Part shown: positions 1 to 12,407 of the stretch, piece after piece | Position numbering within the stretch: the stretch's first letter is position 1 | How the letters are laid out: every line of letters starts with the position of its first letter | Source: Platerodrilus igneus | Taxonomy: Eukaryota > Arthropoda > Insecta > Coleoptera > Lycidae | NCBI GenBank assembly: GCA_036346225.1 | Contig: JARFIW010000108.1 | Coordinates: 3,924,501 to 3,988,500 of the forward strand | Direction of reading: 5' to 3' | Length of the DNA stretch: 64,000 nt | The notes under the pieces: generated by a model | Databases searched by the model: none | What the model saw: only the letters and a program-made list of their open reading frames with translations | Told to the model about the DNA's origin: nothing | Program-made: the position numbers and the translations under genes

Positions 1-393
1 TGCATACGTTGAAACTTACGTAACAAATCATAAAAAGGTCTCGAACGTTCCAGATTTTTTTGTAAAGGTGTAGTTTTTGGTGACTTTATTTTAAATTAAA
101 AGAATATAAATTTTGGGATAAATAAGCCATATGATATTATTTGATTAAAGGGTGTATTTAAAGAATTTCAAAAATTGTGAAGTGTAAATATTATTTTCTT
201 TCATTATATGAATGTTGATTGACATCATTTTATCAATTCAAACAGGTATTCATAAAGGAGTAAATAAAAATTGATCATCATAACGTTGTGCACTCTGTGT
301 AAATTGCATAATATAATTAAAAGATTAAAGTGAAAACACAGAGCGGTGGCGTTCAGTAGAACGTATATTACATCGAGTACGGCGTTATCATAT

Positions 394-394
<1 letters not shown>
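1..394. other. AT-rich DNA, nothing recognised
   Basis: I see no open frame of note, RNA gene or repeat here apart from ordinary AT-rich sequence leading into a (TA)n tract. Confidence 0.6.

Positions 395-434
<40 letters not shown>
395..434. repeat. (TA)n microsatellite
   Basis: This is an uninterrupted AT dinucleotide run of about 40 bp. It is one of six long TA runs in the window. Confidence 0.95.
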
Positions 435-438
<4 letters not shown>

Positions 439-504
439 TTAAAGATTCTTCATTAAATTCCACGGGGAGACTTCGGAAGACGTCGTGGCTTACTACAAGC
501 TTCG

Positions 505-715
505 AGTGTAGGAGGCGTGGAGGCGTCGGCGTTGTTGTTCAACGCACGATTCGTTGAGGCGTCAACGTCAATAGATAAAGCGTGAATGTAGGAGCCGTAG
601 GCGTCGTGACGCAGCACACCACTCGTTGAGGCATCGGCGTCGTGACGCAGTTCACCATTCGTTCAGGCGTCGATGTCAGCGGACTATAGGGCAGCGCCGA
701 CAGTGTTGTAGAAGA
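505..715. repeat. CpG-rich degenerate minisatellite
   Basis: Imperfect tandem copies of a GTTGAGGCGTCGGCGTC-like word recur at about 548, 622 and 657, interleaved with a CGTGACGCAG..CACCA word. The block is far richer in G+C and CpG than its surroundings. Short antisense ORFs here are by-products of the repeat. Confidence 0.6.
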
Positions 716-734
716 TGGCAGGCTATAGGTTAGC

Positions 735-1005
735 GCTGCAAGTTGATCCCCTACATTTGATTTTCCAATGCTCCACCCGAATGTACAACATTGGTCAAGA
801 AGCAAGTTTTTTTTACCTAGAAATCTTGAATTTTGCCGAACCCTTGCTGCTGCAAGCAATGTTTAACGTGCATGACAACGCTCACACACGGGACCTCCAT
901 TTTACCTCTCATCTGAACGAGGGCGTATTTTTAAAAAATGCTCGCCTAATATTTTTCAAGCGAACCGTGCCGGGATATTGCTGGTTAATCTCGTAGGCTA
1001 TGAGG
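735..1005 (-). mobile_element. tRNA-derived SINE copy (reverse, decayed head)
   Basis: The reverse complement matches the body of the elements at 15123-15420 and 28076-28246. It shares the words for TTTTTCACAAAAATACGCCC, GATGAGAGGTAAAATGGAGG and the 3' word GGAGCATTGGAAAATCAAAT. The tRNA-like head is mostly lost, with only a degraded part near 965-1005. The 93-aa plus-strand frame over this stretch is a chance antisense frame of the SINE. Confidence 0.75.
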
Positions 1006-1424
1006 AGCTGCAAGTGAATGTCTGATTGTTGAACATGGAGCTTCTTTTGTAGTATTTTACCTCTTTGGTGTGGTATGGAAATGATGTCTTTGTCGTTGTC
1101 AAATGGAGTTAGTTGTCCAATGGGAATGCAGAATTTGAAGTTGTTGGATTTACAGGTCTTCCTGATGTTTTCGGGGATCTGTCTCCAACACGTGTGGTTT
1201 GATATACGATAACAAGGTGCAGGGTCTTGGGTTCAGGTACCCTGGATCTGGAGGCTTTCATTAGAGTGATAGATAGGTTTGCAACGGGAGGGCACAAAAG
1301 GACCGAAATAGAAGAACTTGATAGGTGGGATTGGAGGAACGAGACATAGGGGTTAGTAAAAAGGCCAAATGACCTATTTGCTGAACGACTTTTGTTTCCC
1401 CTTGTTCTACTACTACTACTACTA
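1006..1424. other. No gene recognised; short (CTA)n tract
   Basis: Nothing codes convincingly here. A short CTA trinucleotide run sits at about 1409-1430, just ahead of the gag relic. Confidence 0.5.
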
Positions 1425-1825
1425 CTACAACTACTAATGAAGTTGATAAGAATATTTACGACCTGATACTAGAAGACGATCTCGTCAAAGAGTAACTTCT
1501 ATTGGTGAGCATTTGGCAGTATATACCAAATTATCGGTACGTTGTAGCAATTTGTTTGTACTCGAAGAAGAAAAATCTCTTGTCAAAAGCGATGTTTCGG
1601 CAGCAGAACAATTGTCAAACCTTAAGTTAACTCGTACCGAACTCAAAAAATTCGTAGATGTTCGTGATGTTGTCATTTTTGACTAAATTTAAAAAGATAA
1701 CTGACAACTTCGACATTGATGCGGAGAAGAAATTTCAGTATTTAGTACAAGCAAGAGCTCGCGAGCTTGTGGGGAGTTTTCCTGCCATGGCCGACCATTA
1801 TAAAAAGAATGAATGAGAGTATGAA
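1425..1825 (+). pseudogene. BEL/Pao retrotransposon gag relic
   Basis: Plus-strand frames read a short LTRTELKKF segment (about 1624-1680) and then, after a frame change, TKFKKITDNFDIDAEKKFQY followed by LVQARARELVGSFPA (about 1680-1800). In BEL/Pao Gag the same order occurs: a segment around an L-P-x-F-like motif, then FKKI..D..I....KFQYL and a RAREL(V/I).S(F/Y)P segment. Relative to the usual family layout, several residues between KFQYL and RAREL appear deleted, and stop codons interrupt upstream and downstream. No LTR, protease or RT was found next to it, so this is a non-functional fragment. Assignment rests on motif order only. Confidence 0.7.
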
Positions 1826-2858
1826 ATCGCGTATACAACCTTTACGAGGGATGGGTATTTTTTTCTAGCTGTAAAGTAAAAATTGCTTAAAATCAAAAAT
1901 CCTAAAGCGATGTAGACTACGTGATTTACTTTACTTGACATTACACTTATTTACATGATGTCAAAGAGAATTCTGACATCAAGTATTAACCCTAACATCT
2001 CCAATGTACTTCAATTAACCACTCTTGCTGTAATTTGAGTGGCATTTATGCCTGACCTTTGAATCTTTTTTCATACTAATTGAAGTGAATTATTTAGAAC
2101 CCTCTAAAAATATACACATGCTATTAATATTAAACGCTTGAAGTATAGCAACTGCGTTCTAAAAAATTATGAAAAATTGCTTTTTTCCTGTTTTTCTCTT
2201 GGGCGCGAGCTTAAGTGACTTCAGAAAGCTACACTTTCAAAGTATCATGTAGCGAAAACGCTAAGGGATTTCGATCGATACACTTTTATTCACTGGGTCT
2301 TAAAATCGTGTTTACTTTCGTTGGTTTGCTTACTCTTGCTTGATAAGGTTGTATTAGCTGCTGAGTGAGTGACGGAAGAGAAAAAGGACGTAAAATGGGG
2401 AGTATATTTAGGAGAAAGTGGTTTTGTGTGGAATATTGAAGTTCTAACGCTCGTTGCGTCAATTTTTTTTTAAAATCACCCTCGGTGTTAAGAGATTTAA
2501 GAAGTTATCTATGTTATTCCTGAAAGAATCTTAGCTTAAGAAGTCTGTCTTTAATAAAGTTTAACCGAACGAAGCTGTCAGCAAAACGCGTAAGACCGAC
2601 TGGAATAAATTTTCCAATTTCATGTTAAGAATAAGCTGTTGGCATCAATTCTTCTACACTTTGATACACCTACTTAAAGTTATACATAATTTACTTTAAA
2701 CTGGTCAGTAGGTAAGCTATGTCAAGTTTGATCTACTTCAAGGTCCAAGACACCACTTGATTTTGTTACAAGGGAATTTATTTTATGTTTCTCTTTAGAT
2801 CAATGGTGATTAATCTGCTTTAAGTAAACTGTTTCGTACCTATATGTTGCAGATCAAC

Positions 2859-2861
<3 letters not shown>
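1826..2861. other. AT-rich DNA, nothing recognised
   Basis: No open frame, splice-compatible coding segment or RNA gene was seen. Confidence 0.5.

Positions 2862-2896
<35 letters not shown>
2862..2896. repeat. (TA)n microsatellite
   Basis: A TA dinucleotide run of about 35 bp, just outside the left arm of the long inverted repeat. Confidence 0.95.
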
Positions 2897-2898
<2 letters not shown>

Positions 2899-3082
2899 CT
2901 ATGTTAATAATGTTATTTAAGCGTATATAAGGTCACAAGGGAGGAATAGTTCATGCAAGTATCATAAAAACCGCGAAAACCAAACGTTTAAAGTGTAAAA
3001 TGTACATAATTCGTTAATTATGCAAAAGCAAATTCAAATTACCCTGTATAAAATCAAGAACAAGCTGCAGTTAGTTAAAGGA

Positions 3083-3725
3083 AGCACATATATGAATAGC
3101 GCTTATAAATGCAATTTACAGCTTATGTTTAGAAAGAAATAACATTTTATCACTACTTACACATTAGTACAATCTTCACCTAATCCTTGTTAATTATTAG
3201 AAAATCCCAAAATATTTTATATGTAAGTCACAAAATTTTCTTTAAAATTTTTCTGGATAATTTTAATATTCTTATATAACCTTGTGTCAATGTAGTTGAT
3301 CCACGACGTTGAACAGAAATTTTTGTAAAGGTCAAAAGCTCTAGCACTCTGACCTCAAAATTGCTAAAATCAAATTATCGATTTACAAATAATTTTTACA
3401 CGCAAAATAAAAACTTTGCCTAGCTTCATCTACTTAATAATATACAAACGTCCTTTTGGGTTCAAAACAAAGTTATACTTGCGCATTGGATCGTAAAATT
3501 TCTGCTGATATTCTATCTTTAAGACACCTGTCTTTGGCTATTTAACAGAACGCCCCCATCAAAATTAACTGCATCGAAAATTTTCTGTTTCTAAATCTTT
3601 AGATTTTCATTTTTAATTAATCTTCATATATTAAAATATCTCGCATCAGTTTTGAAAAGTACTTTTTACAGAAAGTAGCCTGTGACCCTGCACCAAGATT
3701 ATTTATATTGGAGTAATAAATTAAT
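3083..3725 (+). repeat. Left arm of an approximately 9-kb inverted repeat
   Basis: This stretch matches the reverse complement of 11470-12085 almost throughout, with many substitutions. Matched words include GCGCTTATAAATGCAATTTACAG-like sequence at the outer end, the AATCCTTGTTAATTATTAGA block, CACTCTGACCTCAA..TGCTAAAAT, and GAATTAACTGCAT further in. The two copies are clearly old. No transposase was found between them. Confidence 0.75.
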
Positions 3726-4926
3726 CAGCGTTGCCCTCCATTCACTAATTATTTATTAACTATCTAATGTCGAAGTTCTTATGCTCAAATCCTTACTCGC
3801 AAATCGTGAATGCCGAACCTTGAATGCCGAAAGAATGAATGAATCCGTTCTAATTACTTCCGTCTTTATATAATAAAATAATCTTAATACGTAATCGGTC
3901 TTCGAAGTTCTAGAAGTATGACACATCCAAAAAATGCAACAATTACCCACAATTTTGTATTCTTATCTCTTTAATGGCCTATCACTTTACAAGTTATTGC
4001 GATCGTAGAAGTTTTTCTTCCTACTTTAATGAATGAAATCAATGGTTGTTGTCTCTACTACAAACTTCTGTAATGATTAGTGCGATTAAAACGAGTTATC
4101 TTATATGGTTTTACAGTTTTTCTCAATGTCATCTCTTCCCGAGAATCTGGCCGGTCATTCATACTAGCTGTTCTTTGCTTATTGTTTATAGCTATCAGAA
4201 CACTCTCGAAGAAGGCAATATTTTTATATTGAATAACGTAAATATAATTTATTCCAGAATCATCCCGAAAGAAACTTTTTGAACAGAAACTAATTTACAT
4301 TAAAAACTTGTAATTGTGTTACTAAATTTAAGTAAATAACGTTTATTGACCTATATTTCTAAAGGGGATGAATGAATTTACCTTTTAACAAACTACGGAT
4401 TTTTATGTTTCCACTGGCAGGAACTATTTGTCCTTCAAACATCGTATTACTTTTATTAAATGATATTTTTAAAAAGTATGACTGTATTATAGAACTTGCA
4501 CTTTAGAAAAGTACGAATGTTTGTATTTTCTTCATCTGGAACTTGTTTTAAATGATATATTTTAAAGAAGATAGCTTAATATGAAGTAATATAGTGTTCT
4601 TAAAGTAGGTAGAACCTTAGACTCGTTTACGATCGTTATAAATGCAATAAAACTTGTTTTACAAAGTATTTTTCTAGAATAATTATTTACACACGGATAT
4701 TAAGTTGGGCTTCGTTTTAAATGGAATGTGTCAACTCTGTGTACTTAAAACGTGTTACTTTGCATGGAATTTCATTCTATGTGCTAAAGGAACACGCTTA
4801 TCCTGCTGAAAAATATTATACAAAATAAAAATCAAATATTGAAATATTTAATTTTCTTAGTTTTAGGGTCGGCTTTTTCTCACAAAATGTGGCGATCAAT
4901 GACTTCTTGTGATCTCATTATCTCAC

Positions 4927-4929
<3 letters not shown>
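3726..4929 (-). repeat. Inverted-orientation diverged repeat unit(s)
   Basis: The segment near 4840-4920 is the reverse complement of words that recur at about 8555-8620 and 10640-10700 (GTCATTGAGCACCACATTCT, GTGAGAAAAACCGACC, then AAGTTAAGAA and a CCCTGTATAATAT word). It therefore belongs to the same diverged family but runs in the opposite direction. I found no gene here. Confidence 0.5.

Positions 4930-4989
<60 letters not shown>
4930..4989. repeat. (TA)n(GA)n compound tract at inversion centre
   Basis: About 28 bp of TA is followed by about 30 bp of GA. Left of it a repeat unit reads outward on the minus strand; right of it (from about 4990: GATAAAAGTCATTGAGCACC) the same unit type reads on the plus strand. 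The tract therefore lies at the centre of a local imperfect palindrome. The 83-aa minus ORF across it is an artefact of this tract. Confidence 0.75.
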
Positions 4990-5968
4990 TGTGATAAGGG
5001 ATAAAAGTCATTGAGCACCATATCCTAACACAACACTGCAGAATCCGAAAAAATAAAAAAAAATATCTAATACACAATGGTATTTCGAAATAGTATAGTA
5101 CGTAGTTAAACCCCGTAAAAATGAAAATCATCCCTTAGTGCTAAATCCCGTTTTAAACGCGTTCTAGAACAGATAATGTAAGTTGGAAACCCATGTTTCT
5201 AAAATCCTCCATTAAAAGCGGTAATTAAAGCGCAAATATTCGTGCTTCTCAAAGTACTACCCCTTGTAGATATTAATTAAGAATGCGTTCAAATTCACTT
5301 CATAACAAAAGCAGTTTTGCAAAACGAGAAGTCGTGTATTTAAAATAGAAAGTACTTCCTTTTCAAGATTTTTCAAATTTTTAAATTCATTCACAAGTAG
5401 TCCATAAATTAAGTTAAACCACAATCGTGACAGCTAATTAACACGAATAACATGAATGGGCATTTCAATTACGAGACTGTAATATCAAAAAGGCGTTTAG
5501 CGACCCATAATTCAAGAGATAAGCTGTTTTTAAAATCACAAATAAACATTCCTACATTCATTCTTTAAAACTACACCAATTAAGGGGCTATAGTAAAGTA
5601 TTTTACGATGGAATAAATCAAATATGACAATAATTTAGACAAGATAAACATGTAATATTATCTCATTTCCGGGAAAAATTACATCAGCTGCCAGACGGAT
5701 GCTTCTAGATTTCATGACGTGAATAATAATTGAATTAAACTGCGTTTAAGTTCACGTTATTGTAGACGTTTATAATATTTGTCACGTACAATATATTTTA
5801 AAGTATTAAGTATAAAGATCCACGTTCCAAGTGATTTTTATTTAAACATGAAGAATTTAGATTGGAAATAAATTATGCAGCTCTACACGGTAAATTTGAA
5901 TTTAAAGAAAAAATACGTCATAGATTTTAAAATGCACTTATTGGTAAATTACTTTTAAAAGAATGGAA
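4990..5968 (+). repeat. Direct-orientation diverged repeat unit
   Basis: It begins with AAAGTCATTGAGCACCATAT and continues with a word (AAATATTCGTGCTTCTCAAA) that recurs near 9708. It is the same family as the units at 8540-11470. No coding sequence was seen. Confidence 0.45.
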
Positions 5969-5978
5969 ATATATATAT

Positions 5979-6026
<48 letters not shown>
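5969..6026. repeat. (TA)n microsatellite with (CA) interruption
   Basis: TA repeats with a short ACACAC interruption near 5979. Confidence 0.95.
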
Positions 6027-6028
<2 letters not shown>

Positions 6029-6721
6029 ATGAATGTGGGAATTTAATTTGGACAAAGAGGTATTTATGAATACTAGCATAATTTAATGGTGAATGCAAGT
6101 ATATCATTATTTTAAAATCTTTTGAAGGACAGTTTATATGCTCTATTTATTTTAAATACGTTAAATTGCGTAAGAGTTTCGCATGTAAGTTGTTTTGTAA
6201 ATGGATAAATTAAAAATTTTTATGAGTCGTATTCCGATTTAATTTGACCATTATAAAGAGATTTATTTAAATGTATCTGATCAGCTACATTTGGCCACGT
6301 GTTAGAAAAATTATAAAAATTATCCATGCATAAGGAAAGGTGTGTGAAATATTAATAAAAAAAAGAAATTTTATGAACTCTATATTAGTATCTAGTAGTT
6401 ATGAAATGTTTTTAGACTTAAGGTGTACTGAAGTCTTCATTTGTAGATTTTAATGCATATAAATATATATATGTATATATATATAAGTAATCTTTTTGGA
6501 AAATGTGTGTTAAAGGAAGGTGTTTGGAGATGTAGTCATTGTTATTATTATTTGAAAAATCGTTTGTTAACGAATATTTCATGTTATTGTAAGTTTGAGG
6601 TTGGATTTCCGTTGTTTCGTTTAATCTGAGTTGGTAAGGTAATACGCACATCTTCAGGCAATAATTCACACCCGCTTTATTGACACCCAACATTTTCATT
6701 TTCAAACGATACATTTCACAG

Positions 6722-6763
<42 letters not shown>

Positions 6764-7179
6764 TTATGCTGCTATTACTCCACCCCTCCGCCCTAATATT
6801 TATTTTTTTATAATTTAATTTTACTTTTATTTATTTATAAATTCTGATACACGACTTTTGTCGTCGCCCCTAATTTTAGTATTCAATGAATGATTCCTAT
6901 ATGATGTGTTTTAGCAAAGTTTGGTTGGTTATCTATTTAAAACTGTTTACTATATTTTATGCCTCGACTATATGAAACCTTTATCTCAGGGTGTTCACCT
7001 ATTCACCGTGGGTTCAATCGTGAGTAGATGTGCACTGCCCAACCAAACTGCACACTCGTTTGTTTTACCACTTTTTATATGGAATTATTTACTGTATATG
7101 CCAAATTTTACTGATCGATGTTGCTTGGTGCCAAATTAATTTATGTATACAATTTCTGACTTGTGTTTGACGTTTTAAG
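6027..7179. other. AT-rich DNA with a (TA)n tract at 6725-6761
   Basis: Apart from the TA run I see nothing supportable. The short frames here have no recognisable content. Confidence 0.5.
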
Positions 7180-7320
7180 ATATTACACGGTACTCACCTG
7201 AATTATACTGCGCTGATGCCTTCTTTAAATGTTGCTGGCTCAAGTTCTTATTCGCCGTACGCGCCTTTACAAGGATTCACAATCACTGATGATCCTGCGT
7301 ATCGCCTCCAGGTGTCTTAA
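7180..7320 (+). CDS. Possible orphan 3' exon, unidentified
   Basis: After a plausible acceptor (pyrimidine-rich tract ending TTTTAAG at 7179) there is an open frame of 46 codons ending in TAA at 7318-7320. It includes LNVAGSSSYSPYAPLQGFTI and then a TDDPAYRLQVS end. The composition (Ser/Pro/Tyr-rich, non-repetitive) and locally higher G+C look more like a protein C-terminus than its AT-rich surroundings. I do not recognise the protein. No donor-side partner exon was found, and the reverse strand is also partly open (ending at a donor-like GTGAGT at 7199), so strand and reality are uncertain. Confidence 0.25.
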   Translation: MLHGTHLNYTALMPSLNVAGSSSYSPYAPLQGFTITDDPAYRLQVS

Positions 7321-8539
7321 TATAATTTTGCTGACCCCAAATCTGAAATAATTTACCCTAATTTTAGAATTTTGAATAAACCGTAGTATTTACTTCCCCT
7401 GCGTTAATCCTTCCGTGTTCCCTTGATTTCTGCGTTGATTCTTCCCCTGTACTTTGCTGCTCTCCTGTTTTCTCTCTTCGTGCTCCAAGTGATCCTTTCG
7501 CCTTTCCGTACTCAATCCCAAATCTATCCTGCCGTCCTGTTCCAATTCAATCTATGCCCTGCTATATCTTCAATGTCCACTCTATGTCCTACTGCCTTTA
7601 ATCTTTATCCAAATCACTCCAAAATTATAAATATCGTCGTTGCGTCGCCGTCGCTTTGTATAACCACTCGAATCTCCTACTGCCTTTTAACCAAAATCGT
7701 TCCAATTCCAATACCAATCTCGTTCAAATCTAACTAAATATCCGTTACTTTCCCGTCGCACTATAAACACTCTAAATATTCTTCTATAATCGTCGCTTTT
7801 ATACCTTCACTTTAATAATCATACTCTTTAAACTCAAAAAAAAACATTTATTTTATCCAAATATTTATACAACTTTAACACAGGTTTGCAAAACACGTCT
7901 TTTTACTAAAAGAAATCGAAATAGAATCCCCTTATTTACTTCGCTAGGCAATAAGCACAACAAAACTAGCTTACTTAATCACATTTTAAAAGCATAAAAC
8001 TATCCCATAACAACTTTTCTTTTCTCTAGTGTCACAAATACCTTAACTATAGTCTTTACATACAATCCTAATTTCTACCATTTGTCCTAAACACTTCACA
8101 ATTCTCCAATTATATCTTTGATATTACTATTCACTTATAATTTTGAATTTACAATTCGTCCAAAAGTTGATTCTACTTAAATGAAAAGCCAAAATAATTC
8201 ACACAAGACCTGGACGCTTGGTTGATTGTAGATATCCGTAGACGCGTCCGGTTTTCCGACGGCAAATGTACTTTCAATGGCTTATAAAATTTCAACTTAG
8301 TATAAAACCTTGAGTACCGTGCATTGTATCAACGTCATTAAGTCATCTTGTTTACCTTTTGGCACATACGTTTCAAACTAAAATGGTAAATACTTTAGCA
8401 TATGTAAAGTACGGCAAAATATAGTTTTTGAATTACTGGATCTTATATATGAATTATGTCGTTTGGCATACACCCTTTTTAACACAAATCTACTCTTAGA
8501 AGCCTTGTACCCCCCTTTACATTACAATATATACTGATA
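7321..8539. other. Pyrimidine-rich then AT-rich DNA, nothing recognised
   Basis: From 7390 to 8150 the plus strand is strongly enriched in C and T. The 104-aa frame at 7423-7737 reflects this bias and shows no domain. No RNA gene was seen. Confidence 0.45.
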
Positions 8540-11469
8540 TGATAAGGAGGTCATAAAAGGTCAATGAGCACCGCATTCTGTGAGAAAACCGACCCAAAAC
8601 TAAGAAAATTGAATTTTCAAATATTTAATTCTTACCCTGTATAATATTCTAGTAAGATAAGTTTATTATAGTACATAAGTCAAATCCGTGTTCCAACTAA
8701 TATGTAAATATTTTCTTCAAAAATATTGTTTAAAACAAGTTCTAGCCAGCGAAAATACAAAAGCACTCATTGATTGAAAAACCCTTGTGTAAGTATTTAT
8801 TCTCTTGAAAAATATTAGTTAAAAACGAGTTTTATTGCATTAATGCAGACTCAATAAACCATAAGCGGGTTTTGAAGTGTAAAGATTCGTTCACTTTAAG
8901 AATACTAAATAACTTCAATTCTCTTTAAAAACATCATTTAATAAAAGTAAATACACTACTTTTATTTACATGCTTTGGAAAATATTTCCAGACTTCAAAA
9001 ATCAATTATCTTTACATTAACAAGCAATATGAATGAACGACACATCAATTAAAAAATTCGCGGAACGCGATAACAGCCGGAAAGGCTATAAACCAGATAA
9101 AATAACAGATTTTAATGGTTATAAATTATTACAGAAGCTCATAAATAGAGCAATTACCCGCTATTAGTTACAAGCATAATTAAAAGATAGTGAAACTTCT
9201 ATGATTGCAATAAATTTTAAACTGGCAGGCCATAAATGATAAAAACACCCAAAACTGCACTTAACTGTCATTATTAGATGAATCACAACTCCAGAAATGT
9301 AATCAGAACGTTCGAGATCGATTATTATATAAGCCGGAATTAAAAAGGAGAGAACACTCAAGATTTGAATGTCATTCGACATTCGATTATTGATAGATAA
9401 TTACGGAATAACTTTTTATGAAGCGCAACATCAACATATTTGTTATTCCTATATAAAAATGGTAATTGAATTCGGTACAAGGTCACCTATTATGCAAGTA
9501 AAACAACCCAGAACCAGAGAAAATCAAAATTTTCTAATATTTAATTTTCTCTAAAGAAATACCCTGTATAATGTTCCATAGTACTATAGGCTTAGTATCA
9601 TTTTAGTACGTTAGTGATATTCGCAAAAAATACTAATCAATCCTTGAAACTAAATCTCATTTGTAAAAAATTTAGCGAGTCCGTGTTATAAAATGAGTTC
9701 TTATGTGTAAATATTCGTGCTCCTTAAAAGTGCCAAATACCATTTTTAATACGTCTAAATAAGTATGTAAGCAAAAAATACAAATCATTCCTTCATAATA
9801 TATTATATTATATTTCCAATTATAGAACGAAGTATCATTTAAATATGTGAAATTGTCCTCCTAAGAAAATACTAAATAAAAACGCGGTAAGTTACTTAAA
9901 CATTAGAGTTCCTGAACGTACTTGCAAGGTATTTCATTCCATTAAAAGCACTTAAGATGCGAAACGTAAAATCTAAATGTAAAAGAAAATACTACAATAT
10001 TCCAGATTCTTCCAAAGCGAGAATAAACCTATAAATAAGCAAATAACAGATAATTATCTTTACTATAACTACATGAATGAACAGACCGATTAGCGAGCTG
10101 AAAGCTTTTACGACCATAATCTTTACGAAATAAGATGATTAACGATAAATGATAATAAAGCGCGATAGCAAGCAAGAATTTCCATTGATTCTTAGAACTA
10201 CATCTATTAAGAAACTTTCTTTGCAACCTCATAAATTAAAATGACAGCTATAAACGTATAAAATAAACCAAATTTCGAGAAAGTTACATTATACTAGATG
10301 AGTCAGACCTACTGGAAAATGGTGGAAGTTATCTAGAGTTTGTGACGTATTGAAGATTTTATTATACAACGCTGTGAAAGAATGCAAAAGGGGTCATTCA
10401 TTTATAATAGTCGGTCTATTTACAAAGCACTTGTCGACAATCCGTTCTGTTGATAACTGCAAACTGCAAGGAAAGTAAAATTTCGTGCAAGATCAGGTGG
10501 ATATTTTATACTTGCCAAAACAATGTGTTTCTAAATTTATTGAAATATAATGCTCGACATACAAAAGTATTATTGACAGATTATTAAACGCAAATGGAAA
10601 GCAAAATGAAGTTTATTGATAAAATAAACTTCCATACGATAACGAGGTCACAAGATGTCATTGAGCACCACATTCTGTGAGAAAAACCGACCAAAGTTAA
10701 GAACGTAAAATTTTCTAATATTTTATATTTACCCTCTATAATATATTTTAGCAATATACGTGTATTCCCATGTAAAATAAACCGCTTTAAGGACATATCA
10801 TTTAAAAATACAAACATTCGCACTTTTAAAAAAAGTTTCATAATACATTCATCCTTGTTAAAAATATCAATTTTACGAATTTTTAATGTGAAGTACTTTT
10901 CTTTTAAAGAGGTTTATTTCGAGTTGACTCTTGTATTGTATCTAAGTTAATAAAATAAAGAATACGGCATTCCTCCGAGAAATGTTCTCAAAGCTATAAA
11001 TCAGCAAAGAACAGCTAATTAATTATTTTGTATAAATAAACGGCCCAATTCGCGCAACAATAGTACCAGCCGACTATAAAACCAGACAAGATAACGAGTT
11101 TAATACCCTAATTATATTACAAAAGTTCGTAGAAGAGTGAACCAATCATTCTTTTCGTTTATTAACAAAGGATGCAAAACTTTTTACGATCGCTATAAAT
11201 TTCAAAACTGACAGCTCATTCAAAAGATAGGAAACCGAAATTCTGGGTAATTGTTACATGAACCGGTGAGTAATACTTGCACATAATACTGAGCACATAA
11301 TAAGAAGAATCGAGACCTATGACGTATTGAGATTATTTGTTATATAAAAACGGAAATGAATTAGAACGAGGTCATTCACTCTTCGGCATCCAACATGTAA
11401 CATTGAAGTTTGAACATAAATTACTAGACATTTGTTCATTGAAAAATTATTTTTTTAGAGTATAATGAC
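8540..11469 (+). repeat. Diverged tandem repeat units (roughly 0.7-1.2 kb)
   Basis: Related landmarks recur in the same order: a GGTCA..GAGCACC..TTCTGTGAGAAAA word followed by an AAAATTTTCTAATATTTA-like word and then TACCCTGTATAATATT. They begin at about 8555, 9480 and 10645, with a weaker one at about 11360. Spacing varies between about 0.7 and 1.2 kb and divergence is high. The units show no common ORF. Together with the inverted units at 3.7-5 kb they form one repeat field bounded by the inverted arms. Confidence 0.55.
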
Positions 11470-12085
11470 GATTTATTGCTTTAATATAAATAGTCTTAGT
11501 ACAAGGTCAACCGCTAATTTTAATCTATCAAAAATAAATGTACTGTTGTGAACTGATACTACAACGTATAAAAATTAATTAAAAATAAAGATCTAGAAAT
11601 TTGGCACCAGAATTTTTCAATGCAGTTAATTCCAATGAAAACAATATTTTATAAGCAACGACAGATGATTATAAAGAACATCAACAAGAATTTAACAATC
11701 CAAACCGCAAGTATAAATTGGTTTTAAACCTAAAGAGTATTATTAAGTAGATTAAGCTACGATAAGTATTTATTTTGCGTATAAAAATTAGCTTTAAATT
11801 GATAATTTAATTTTAGCACTCTTGAGGTCAGAGTGGTCAGAGTTCGAGGCGTTTTAACCCTTACTAAAAATTATGTTCAAGGTCATTAATCAACTACATA
11901 GACGCGGTTAATATAAGAATATTTCAATTATTCATGAGGATTTTAAAGAAAATTTTGTGACTTACACATAAAGTATTTTGGGGTTTTCTAATTATTAACA
12001 AGGATTAGGTAAGTAGTGATAAGATAATTTTTCTTTCTAAACTTAACCTGTAAATTGCATTTATAAGCGTTATTTATATCTGTGC
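11470..12085 (-). repeat. Right arm of the approximately 9-kb inverted repeat
   Basis: Reverse complement of 3083-3725. The outer ends pair at about 3083 and 12085. Inward the match fades past the CTTGTACTAAGACTATTTAT / CCTGCACCAAGATTATTTAT pair. Confidence 0.75.
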
Positions 12086-12365
12086 GTGTAAATAAAATAC
12101 TTTGATAATGTGTTTAAAAGAAGGATGTTTTTGAATGTATAGAGGATTGTTCATAAATGTTTCTTGAGATTTCTTTGTTTCGTTTCATTTTCGTAAAATC
12201 CACAGCATTTTTGTCGCTGAATAGCTAAAGAGGAAAAAAGGCACAAATTCACATTTTCTATTAAGCATCCATTGCAACCTTATATTGGTCAGGGCGGTTG
12301 TACCCGAATATTCACAGCATAACTTGTGACGCCCAACGTCACGGCAGTTTGACCAAGTATCATAG

Positions 12366-12367
<2 letters not shown>

Positions 12368-12404
<37 letters not shown>
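12368..12404. repeat. (TA)n microsatellite, SINE tail
   Basis: A TA run of 37 bp lying directly at the 3' side of the minus-strand tRNA-like element next to it. It could be that element's tail. Confidence 0.9.

Positions 12405-12407
<3 letters not shown>

Noticed and set aside
4880..5131. 83-aa minus ORF with Ser-Leu and Tyr-Ile runs
   Set aside because: The runs are (GA)n and (TA)n translated; the rest is diverged repeat.
7423..7737. 104-aa plus ORF
   Set aside because: Sequence is strongly C/T-biased without any motif; the length is explained by scarcity of stop codons in pyrimidine-rich DNA.
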